Below are positions 13,037-23,330 of a stretch of DNA of 64,000 nt, piece by piece. Source of the stretch: Progne subis subis (Eukaryota; Chordata; Aves; Passeriformes; Hirundinidae); contig JAKJHU010000033.1 of NCBI GenBank assembly GCA_022316685.1, positions 1,106,321 to 1,170,320 of the forward strand, in the 5' to 3' direction. The notes under the pieces are model-generated. The model made no database searches, was not told where the DNA came from, and saw nothing but the letters and a program-made list of their open reading frames with translations. Each line of letters starts with the position of its first letter. Positions within the stretch are counted from its first letter, which is position 1. A program made the position numbers and the translations under genes.

Positions 13037-13199
13037 TTGTTTGGGTGTTTTTGTTTTTGTGGGGTTTTTTTTTTTTTTGGTGGTTTGTTTGTTTGTTTGG
13101 TTTGGGGTTTTGTTTTGTTTTTTTTTTGTTTGGTTTTTGGGTTTTTTGTTTTGTTTTTGGGGGGGTTTTTGTGGGTTTTTGTTTGTTTGTTTGTTTTTT
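13037..13199. repeat. G+T low-complexity tract
   Basis: About 160 bases consist of G and T only on the + strand (TTGTTTG, GGTTTTTT, GTTTGTTTGTTT units). The long overlapping open frames on both strands here are explained by composition alone. Confidence 0.9.
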
Positions 13200-13518
13200 A
13201 ACAGGACTTCTCTGTTTAGGTGTTGAAACTCTAAAACTGTGAAGTATTTGAAGGGTTTGTTCTTCTGAAGCCCATTGGGCATGAAGCAGGCTGTGGCATG
13301 ACAGCATTGTTTTACATGATGAAAGGTTTCTTTTTGCTCAAGTTCTTTCTCACTGTAGTGCTCAAAGCATTTGTCAAATTAAACTCTGATAAGTGCTGTT
13401 TAACTCTGGTGTATGTACCTTAATGTTGTCTTCTTCAGTTGTTTTAAAAAAAAAACAAACTACGGTGTCTCTTTAATACTCTGAAGTAGTCTTAAAAACA
13501 TTTGAAGAAGTGAAACAA

Positions 13519-13570
13519 GTAAAGCTTATGAAAAAATGTAAGCTTATGAAAAAGTAAAGCTTATGTAAAA
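13519..13570. repeat. Short tandem repeat, three units of 16-19 bp
   Basis: Three adjacent copies built on GTAAAGCTTATGAAAAA are visible: 13519-13537, 13538-13553 and 13554-13570. They differ by single bases and a short indel. This looks like local slippage duplication. Confidence 0.85.
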
Positions 13571-15059
13571 GCACCCTGAAAAAGAAGCAAGAAATAGAAT
13601 AAAATAATCAGAAACCTTTTGGATAGGCTCCAAGCACTTCCACGTGTCAGAAAATTGTTTTCTCCGAAAGCTGTACTAAGAACTAATTTCTTATCTCTTG
13701 ATAAAAACCAATTTTTTAGCTATCATAGAGGTGTGCTGCTGAGTCCACTTGAAGCTGGGGGAGAGTAAGGTGTAGTTATACTGCTGAGCCTGAGCATTTT
13801 CAGGTGGTGATGACTGAGCTGAATATTCACCTAGCAGCTGCTGCTGTCCTAAAAGTATTATTCCTGTATATTGTAATTGCAAAGGGTGTCTCATTGCAAG
13901 TGATGTATTTTTCTAACAAACACTTCTAGGCAAGTGAATGTTGCATTCCTTTGTTTCTTTCTCTCTCCTGCACTGTGGCAGTGCTTTAGAAAAGCAATCT
14001 TCTGCATTGAATTTCAGATCTCTTTCAGCCTTAACTTCTCTGTTCACTGTAACAAGCACTTGGTGCTTTTGATTAAAGGGCAGTACTTACCCTCCTTCAA
14101 CAAAACCAAGCTTTCAAGTCTCAAAAAGTTTTATTTGTGGCTTTATCTGTTCTTAATTTTATCACTGTTTGACCATGACCACAAATTCCAACTCTGTTTT
14201 AAAAAATCCCCAAACCTTCAAACCTTGAAAATGAAACTTTGCACAATTCTGTGACCTTAGCTTGTCATGGTTCATGGGTGTACTGCAAATATCTCATGGC
14301 AGAACAAATTTATACTTCAATTTAAATGAAAAGAAAGAAACTCTTTCTACAGAAAGCTTATCCAGAGCTTAGTACAATTGTTAACTCTTTATGTACTACA
14401 GTGTTAAGACCTTTGATCACTACAGAGGGACTACAGTTTGCATTTTCCTGAAATTAAAACCTGCATTTTTTTCTCTCTAGAGTAAATTTATGTTGGTTTC
14501 AAGCATCTGTCTGATATCTGTCATGAAGGCAATATATTGATGTAGCATGGAAACAAGTACCGGTGTGTTTGAGCTCTTGCTGCTTCCATGTTTTTAGCCT
14601 GAAAGAAAACAGCTGCAGCTGTCAGGTACAGGTTTGGAGAAATTGTCATGAAAACTCATCATGCATAGAGCCAAAAGATAATGATGTGGCATATTCTCCA
14701 CAATGCACAAGTGGTAGTGGGGAATGAGCCAGAAGTATTAAGAGGATGTCCATGAATTAGAAGTTTGCAGGTTGGCTGAGCTTGATGACATTTACCCCAG
14801 AACATATAAGCATGAGCAGGCTGAGCCCCCACTGGTTTAGGGGAGACAGATAGCATCAGAGGAGACTGCAAAGTTGGCAAATGCTGTTCTTCTCATCACC
14901 CCCAAAAAAACCCTGTATCAAAACCAACAGAAACTCCCAAAATGAGGAAAAAAAAAAAAGTTTTTAATTGCTCAATCAGATTTCAAGTCTTAAGAAACTG
15001 CTAAGAGAAACAAACCATCCAGAAGGCATCCACAGAATAATGGATGTTCCAGCATGAAT

Positions 15060-16020
15060 TTATCAACAATAAATCAGAAGAAAGTAAGTTACAGGCACCA
15101 TAGGGAGCAGTGAATGTTGGTTACCTTGATACTACTGAGACTTTTTACATTGTCCCAACAACTGTGTGAAATGAGATCTTGGTAAAATGTAAAGAAGAGG
15201 GCTACAATACCGGTTGGATATTGAGATTGAGTAATTGTCAATGTGTAGTCATCAACCACAAAAGATGGGTAGAGCTGGGAAGTACTGGTGTGCAGAAGGG
15301 GCAGGGAGGCACAACAGGTGCAAGGTCCTCTCGTGATACAGGAATAATCCACTGCAATCAGTTGGGGGAAAGCAGCAGTTCTGAAACAAGAAGAAAACTT
15401 ACTATTACCAATGAGCTATACCTAAACCAACATGCTCTTCCTGCTGAGAGATAGAAGTGAAATTATTCTGATGTATAAATAGAAGTGTTCTGTGTATTGC
15501 ATATGATTGGGTCCTATCCTGCAAGGGAGAGGGAGAACACTGTATTTCATTTTGGGCAAAAAGCTTCGAGTCAGATGCATCCCAGTTGGAAGGAGTCTGG
15601 AGGAGAGTAGTAAGAATGATCCAGCAGTCCAGAAAATATGACCTGTGAAGGAATAAACAAAAGGGTTACATTTGTTTAGTCTAGGGGGGAGAAAATGTAA
15701 GATGTGAGAACAGTCTTCAAGTATGCAAAAGGTTGCTGTAAGGAATAAAGTAATAAATTCATTTTTCATGTGCCTACTGGGGATACAAAAAATTCTGTAA
15801 TTTAACTACTAAAATTTCTGTAAAATAGGCTTAGGGTTTGTCATTAGGAGAATTTCAGAATGGCAAGTGCAGTGACACATTTGAATAGTGGCAGATTCCT
15901 TATTGCTGCATATCTTTGAGAACAAGTTAAACTGTTCTTCATGGATATTTATCAGGCAGAGTTGATTTTTTCTTTAGGCAAGGGCAGAGTAGGAGCCTTC
16001 TTAGTCTCATTTAGTACCAT
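15060..16020 (+). mobile_element. Ancient CR1 LINE relic with reverse transcriptase motif A, sense
   Basis: This is a much older CR1 copy than the others. At 15116-15157 the + strand translates to VGYLDTTETFYIVP, which aligns with the CR1 reverse transcriptase motif A (YLDxxxxFDxVP) and retains the motif's first catalytic aspartate. Further on, acactgtatttcattttggg (15537-15556) corresponds to the YCVQFW block. GAAAATATGACCTGTGAAGG (15631-15650) and the TTTAGTCTAG near 15675 correspond to the block before the family's ERR-LRGDLI region. GTCTTCAAGTATGCAAAAGG (15712-15731) follows, then a decayed 3' segment to roughly 16020. There appear to be internal deletions. Both ends are approximate. Confidence 0.75.
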
Positions 16021-16439
16021 TTAGTACTATAAATATGTCTTGAATGATTAAGTATTCTTTTCAGGTCTTCTAAATTTATTTTTTTATTCCATAAATACAT
16101 AACTTATCTTTTTTGATAATCTCCTGCTGACTCGTGCACTGGAAGATATTTAAATGTGAGTTTGATGTCTCAGCTAATTGGAAAGTTGAATTTTAATATT
16201 TGACCTTTGACTAGCCAGTAGTGGGAAGCTGTTTGCAACTTGGGTACTGCAAAACAGTAATGACAAAATGTGCAGGCAAAGAAAGTAAGGATACAAGGTG
16301 CAATTTTTCAGTGGCAATTTAATGGAGATTTCAGCTGAATACTTCAGAAACAACTTATATTAATTACTCCTTAGAAAACTTACTGCTTCTGAAGAGTGGA
16401 TTGGACTGAACCAATCCCAGTAGGCATATGACAAGTTAT

Positions 16440-16518
16440 ACATGTTGACAACAACATGTCAAAACAACAACCAAACTAACTATGGCTGGTTTGGTTTGTG
16501 GGGTTTTTCCCCACAAAC
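16440..16518. other. Two adjacent perfect hairpins
   Basis: 16440-16459 is an 8-bp perfect inverted repeat ACATGTTG / CAACATGT with a 4-base loop. 16494-16518 is a 10-bp perfect inverted repeat GTTTGTGGGG / CCCCACAAAC with a 5-T loop. They lie 34 bases apart in unique intronic sequence. Function is unknown, and a chance origin or a relic of a small DNA transposon end are both possible. Confidence 0.6.
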
Positions 16519-17554
16519 ACCTCTGCATTGTCACGATGAAACATCCCCTTTTCAGGGAAAAATGTATGAAACATATCTGTTATTTCTGTGAAACCTGTAG
16601 GAACTTAGTGTCTGTGAGCTTCTGTCCTCTGTCATGATTCAAGTCCATGGGCCAATTTCCCAAAGTCTCCCCTGGAAAGGAGGATGGTTCTGCTGCATGG
16701 AAGTGCCCAAAGCAGCACAGCTGCACAAGCCTTTGGCAGCCAGGCTGAAAAGCAAGCCCAAAATGAGGTACAAGTAACCTTCCTTAGTAATTTCTGACAT
16801 GTCATACTTTCTTCAGGTAGAAATTATTTTATGACAGCTTGTCTCTAGTTTAAAGAAGGACACACACACAATTCCTGCCATGTGCATAATGTCCCAGTAC
16901 ATCAGTTTGGGACCATTATGCCATCTCTCTATGCTGCAGTTTCACCTTTGTTTAAACAAGCATGATTATGGAAGTTGTAAAGGCTGCAGGTGTAGATGCA
17001 CTCTTCTAATTCAGCAGTTTACACCTGAACCAAGTTAGTTTAGCCTGACTCCTGGAGGTTCTTTGTGTTTGACAGGCATTGTAACTCTTACACTGAAAGT
17101 GGGGCTCAGTGGGATCAGGGGATCTGATGGGGGTCACAGACCTGCAGCCATTAGCCAGCAGAGACCTTGGCACCTGCTGTCCTGCCATATCCACCAGGCC
17201 TCATCTTCACATCTCCTGGGGTCCAGAAGACTTCAGTGTAGTAGCCTCAGTGACTCTTGGCTTGCCAACATGTTTTCAAACATTCTTGACACAGGCTGAT
17301 TTCTGTGTGTAAAAAGGAAAAAACCAAAACAAGCAACCAAACTCTAAACCTAAAACAAACTCCTTGCTTCCTTGAATACAAATGAAGCTTCTCTGGCTTG
17401 TTTGTAAAGCTGTTTATTTCTTCCCAGGAGGATGACTAAAGCCAAATAAAATCTGCCAGTAATTCATACACATTTTTCCCTGACTGTACCCTTATCTTTT
17501 TTTTTCCAACCCCAGGCCGATTTATTTTTCTCTTCTGGTTGCTATGGCTTTGTT

Positions 17555-17575
17555 TTATATATATATATATATATT
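17555..17575. repeat. TA dinucleotide run
   Basis: About ten uninterrupted TA units, followed by a T-rich stretch ending near 17590. A simple microsatellite. Confidence 0.9.
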
Positions 17576-20500
17576 TTATTTTTTTTTTCCCTATCATCTG
17601 TTTATAATATTGACTTGTTTCCAGTGTAGAGCTGGCCCTGTCTCCTCTCTAGTATTCCAGGATTTTAGATTAAAATTGTATGGAGATTAACTGCATTTTT
17701 TAGCTCTACAAAGAAGTATAAATCAACATCAATTTCAATTCAACAGAACCTGTTATGCAGTGAACTCTGCTGCATGAATGCTGCAATTGTAGCACAGTAA
17801 ATTGCTGTAGGTGAACAGGACTCAACCAAGTGTGCAGGGGCTGCGTGCCTTTATTCTGCAAAGGGGTATGGAAGCATTAAGTCACTGGTTCCAATTTAAC
17901 CCAAGTCTGTCATGGCCAAAAGCTCTCATCATCCGATAGTTATTCAGTGGTCCATGAGAAATTGGTTGGGTTTTAGCCTAATTCCTCTTAGATGTTTCCC
18001 ATAAAACAAACTATCCTGTGAGCAGCAGCTCAGATCAAGCCTGGTCCTTTGCAATTTTGTGCACTGTGTCCTTCACTGCTGCACTAAATCTCCTTCTCCC
18101 CATACTGCTGTCTTTGAGCTCACCTCCCCAGTACTTCCCATTCCTCCCTCCATCTCCTAAGCCAGCCTTGTCTCAACCCCTACCTTCCAGCTGGGATGTA
18201 TTTGCTATGAGTGGTAACAAATGATGTGCTGGCTGATAAAACAAACCAGTTGCTGGTGTGCAGAGTGGTTGGCTGATGAGCTGGGCATGACAGGCAGCTG
18301 TCAAGCTTGTGCTTTGGTCCCTAACCTGTAGCTGACTTCCTCTGGAGCTGCATGGCAGTGCTGAAGTTGTTGGCAATGGAATTGCCAGATGTAACTCTTA
18401 AAAATCATCTTGAAAGGCATTGCAGCAAAGTGCTGGCTGTCGATAGACCTGGCCCTTTTTACTCCCCATTGTAGATCTGGGCTTCCATGGTTAAATTAAT
18501 GCAGGTGCCTTCTGCAGGCTTGCAAAGATTAATATTATTTGTCAGTTTATATAATTGTAAGTTTTGGGAACTCCAGAATCGGATGCTCTTATCCTCGCCT
18601 GTGAGGCAGGGATACACCCAGCTCTCTTTTGTGGGTGGGGGCTGAGGCACAGGCTTGGCAGTCCTTGGACAGCAGCTTTGCAGTGGCCTTGGCCTTGGCC
18701 ATGGCCGAGGCTTCACTGGCTGTGAATTAGCACGCAGCTGGTGGCCTGTCCTTCCTCTCTGTGAGTTCTCTCTTGAGTGGTTTCAGGTGTGGGTGGTAAA
18801 CTGGGAGAGGGCATAGAGCAGGGACACAGCTGTGAATGCCACAATGTGTGTGGTGTGCCTGTTCTTCCTGGCAGCAGAAATGGAGTTGCACAGCCTCAGA
18901 TTTTGTGTGATTACATTGACTTCGCTTCTCTTCCAGTTTCCAGCAGGAAGGGTATTGCCTCTTTGTAATGCTGGAGGCATCCCAGTGCCAGGCTCAGTCC
19001 TGTCCTTTACCTTGGAGCACCGTTACTTCCTCAGCCACTGATGGGATAAGCTGGCCATTATTTTTGCTGATTGCTATGGTTTTAGTGAGTAGCATCTTTC
19101 TGGCCTTTTTTTGTGACTTGCTGGGACCTTGGGCAACACTAGAGAATCTCTTCCCCACACATTTAATTCAGCTGCAGTATAGAAAAGCTCCTTCAGCCCT
19201 TTGGCCAGGTTTGTGCAGGATGATTTCCTAGGACCATGAGGGGAATAGACCAGCACCACTGCTGAGTGACATTGCCTTTTGCTTCATTAGCGTGGGTGCT
19301 GTGAAGTAGGGCTGGGCATGAGACTCCTCCCAGTCAGAAGTGCAGCAGTAGGAAAGCATGACTGGAAACCCAGGAGTTTCCAAGGACACCTGTATTCTCA
19401 TTTTACTTGGATGATGAAAAGTCTGTGCCTTATGCTGTCATTAAGCTAGTTATGTAATATAAGTTAAAGTCTTTTTTTCTCTACTTCCCTAATCTCCTAC
19501 AGTTTGGGCTTTTTTTCCTCTCCTGCAGTTTGTCTGGACTCATGGTTATTTCCTGTGCCTTGCTGTGGAAGCCACTGTTGTCTTTACAACTTCTAGTTCT
19601 TGGCTGGGAACAGGTCTCTGACCTTCTCCAGCCTCAAAGGGATAGGTTCACACTGAGGCATGGAGATACTTTGCCAGGAGCAAAGGCACAGAAAGCCTTT
19701 GTTGCTTATAAAAGACTTTGTTGAAATAGAAGGAAAGCTGTCTTCCCCTAGACTGCTTTACTGATTGCATAGTATTTCCAGGCAGTAAGTGAGGGATCTC
19801 AGTGCTGCCTGAAAGAGAAGGCTTGTTTGTAGCTGCTACTGCAATTTAGATAAAGCAGGTTTAGGCCCAGTTTGAGTTGGCGAGATTTCAACTGATGCTG
19901 TCCCTTTTAATTCTGTCAACTCATGTCCTGTTCCTGCCTGGGAACTGAACTTGGCTTGTTGTTTTTCAGCTGTTCAGTACATTCAGTTGGTTTATTTAAA
20001 AAAAGAAAAAGGAAAAAAAAACAAAGGGGGGGTGGGAAATTTGTCTTCTGTGTTTTACATCAGTCTGTGTGTCTTGATGCTGCTCCCAGAGCATTAAGGA
20101 TGGACAGAGCACCAAGACTTGTAACTTTGATGCATGGTTATACTTAGAAATGAACAAGTTGTTTTAGCCTTCATATTGCAGGTGGGCTGCTATTGGGAGA
20201 GGGAGGGAAGAAGCTGGCACAGAGACCTGGAGGAAGCTGTGTGACGCATCTCTGTGCAGAGGGCCAGCAGGCCCCATGCCCAGGGACGCCTGGATGCTGG
20301 CCCCTAGCAGGTGTTTATCCAGAGTGCCTGCAGTTCGAGATCAGGACTGATCTGGCTGATGTTTTCTGCCCAAAGTGGAGGGGAGCCAAGCTCTCTGCAG
20401 GAAGCCTTTTATCCCATCCTACCCAGAGCCTCCCCACTGCAGGAGAGTGAGGAGGAGCCCACATGTTAGAGACCAGCAAGCTCTGTGAGGAAGAATCTTA

Positions 20501-23286
20501 ACCCTGGGATAAAGGAAGCAGGGGAGAAGCTGCACATGGTCAGCCCGGCCTTGGATAAAGGCTCTGTCCCCTGTACTGAAGGAGGAATGTAGGACAAAGG
20601 AAACAGCACAGGGAAGGCAGAAAACTCCCCCTCCTGCTGGTGTGGGGTCCTTTGGCCTCTCACATATGAGGTCTTTGTCCCGGCCTTTCCTGGGAAACGG
20701 AAGCAGCCGCTTTAGCAGTTAAAAGCTTCTGCAGAGAACAGTATTGCCTCCTCCTATAGAGGAGCTGAAAGCAACAACACAGAGGGATTGTTCTGCAGTT
20801 GCAAGAGCATCTTCTCTCACTGCCTGTGTGCAATTGTTTGAGATGCACAGAGGAGAGTTTGAAGGTTACACGTACTGAGTAGTCTTCTGAAAAGGACTGT
20901 GTTTTCCCTTGACGGCTGCCAAGCCCATGTGAGATGAAACTGCCGAGTAGAGTAACTGCAGATGAACTGCAGGGATGGAAGTTGGATTCGCTGTTACATA
21001 TACACCTTCTTACACATTCTATTGAAGATCTGTGCAGCAAGTGGTGCTCAAACTGTGCTTTCTGACTAACCTACTCTGTCTGCGAGAGTGGCAGTGAGCA
21101 GAGCTCATTACAGACCATCTTCTGACAGCCTCAGAGCCAAAGATCCTTTGCAGCAGCCCGCTCAGCCAGGAGGCAGCAAATGGGCACAGCAGGGGAAGTG
21201 TTTTGTTCTTGGTGGGAAAGAGAAACTGGGAGAGTATATTCAGAGGTTGTGGGAAGCCCAGAACCTGAGGAAAGTAGATTCTTGTGCTTTTTGATTTAAA
21301 ATTAGGCCTTTAAAGGAGTCTTCTCAGAACACTTGGGATGGTGTTTCAAAATATGTTCTATAAACAGGCTGTTCATTCTGCATTTGAACCATAAATACAA
21401 CTCTTGGAATAAGTAGTGGGTTGGTAGAGTTCAATGCGTAACTATTTTATGCAAGTATGTGTGAATGCAGAGTTTTTCTGTTTCCTGCCCTTTGGCCTCC
21501 CGCTTTGCCAGATAAAACAAAAGTTTGGCCTGTGCAAGCTTTAAATTCCTGAAAATTTAAGGGAAAATAATCAACCACTGAGAAAAAATGACACAGTGCT
21601 CTCTTGAAGACCTCTGCCCTCTTGTCCATTGCAAGTCCCAGAACTATTGCCTGAGTAATTAGAACTTTTTTCTGAAAGGGTTACGATGTGATAACTTTGT
21701 GGATGTTTTCTCACAGACCATCTCCCCTTTCTTGCCATTTCTTAAATAATTTTGCTAAAAGAGATACCCTGGTGTAGTCTAACAGTCTCTCTGTCAGATG
21801 TCTGTGCTGTGAAGGCTATTAAAACAAGTGGCTTACATGTTCTTTGGATTCTTCAGAGGGAGATACTGCCTTTGCTTCCCCTTCAAGCTCCTTAAAAGCT
21901 CTTCGACAGAAATGTCTTATAGATGCAGATCTAGGGGAAGATCACAAGTTACTGTACAGGCTTTTGGTGCTCATGGGTCCCTCTAAGTATCCACCCTTCT
22001 CAGTGGCCTGCACATATGCAGGTAAGTAGGAGGAACTTTCTTCCAACAACAAGGAAGAAAGTTTTTCCTCACCTGCTGCAGTTCTATTCCCTCACTGAGG
22101 ACATTTAAAGGTTGCCAAGTGCTGTGGGTACCAGTCTTTGTTCTAGTTGCACCTGGCTGGGAAGCATTCAGGTAACTGTAAAACATTCTGGCTTTCCTGT
22201 GCCAGAACACAGGATGAGGTTTTTAAGTGACAGGCAAGTATCTTTTCAGACTGGTCATGTGGGGCCACATGATCTGTAAATAAACTTCATTAAATACCTG
22301 TTTTGAGCTGAGTCCATGACAGCAGATTCTCCTTTCTGGCTCCTGGGCCTCCACCCCATCCTAAAGCTATTCACTTTTTGGAGCTGTTGAAGATGTAACT
22401 CCCACCCTTTAAAGTGTGCAAAATGCATCTCTTTCAGGTGAAGGATGCAGAAAGCTGGTAGCAGTGCAACTGGGCAGAGGTGGAAGGGTCTCTTGCCTGA
22501 CCTGGAGCTCAGAATTCAGCAAGCACACCACTCCTTTGTGGTTGCTGGAACAGGAGGATGGAGAAAGTAAAAGGGAAGACTGGGGGAGGTGAAAGCACCC
22601 CAACCCTGCAGCACCCAAGGGTGATGGGTCTGAGTGATGGGATGTAGAAGAGCGGCAAACTTCTGTGGGATTGAGAAGTAGCAACTCACATTTGTGTTCA
22701 TTTTCTTTTTCTGCCATACTCAACAATGCCAGCTAAGTCCTTTCATGCTGCCATGCCTTCTTCGAGCTTCGCCTTTCTGGAGGAGAGAGCCGTGCAGATA
22801 AATCTGTAGATGGGTGAGAACTGTATTGTTGCAAAAGCAAGGCTGGAGGTGCAACCTGCCCTGGACAGCGCTTATACAAAGGGGACACCAAACACGATGA
22901 ATGTGCCAGCTCCTGGTTCTGCTGATTGCAAGTGCTGCAGAAGCCTGAGAGGAGCAGAGTGGAGGAGCTGGATGAAGTTGTGGGGAGGAGAGAAAGTGTG
23001 TGAGGGGGTGGCTGGTGGAGCAGGCTGTACAGTCAGGGAGAGGACAGGGGGCCCACCACTTGCAGAGAGTGGGAGTGTGCCCTGGGCACTGGAGTCACTT
23101 GCTGACAGCCTGCATGAGAAATTCCCAGAGTTTGTAGTCATGGAAATTGTGTACACACATAGCATGGGGCAAGGAGAAGGAGCAAGCCAGATATGCAGAT
23201 CTGTAAGGGATAGAAAGAAATGTCTTGGAAAACAGAAGGGGTAAAGGAGGCTCAGAACCAAATTGGTCATTGTACAATAGCATTTA

Positions 23287-23330
23287 ATTTTTTTTTATTT
23301 ATTTTTTTAAAATTTTTTTATTTTTTTCTA
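23287..23330. repeat. T-rich low-complexity tract
   Basis: Runs of T interrupted by single or double A bases across about 44 bases. It may be the poly(A)-like relic of an old insertion on the minus strand, but no flanking element is recognised. Confidence 0.75.

Noticed and set aside
13014..13307. Lysine/asparagine-rich minus-strand and phenylalanine-rich + strand open frames
   Set aside because: They are translations of the G+T low-complexity tract.
21990..22170. Possible CR1 fragment
   Set aside because: Only scattered short similarities to CR1 3' regions, not in convincing order.
22810..23270. Overlapping 144- and 132-codon open frames on opposite strands
   Set aside because: Open frames on both strands at once point to base composition rather than coding. 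No known domain is visible.
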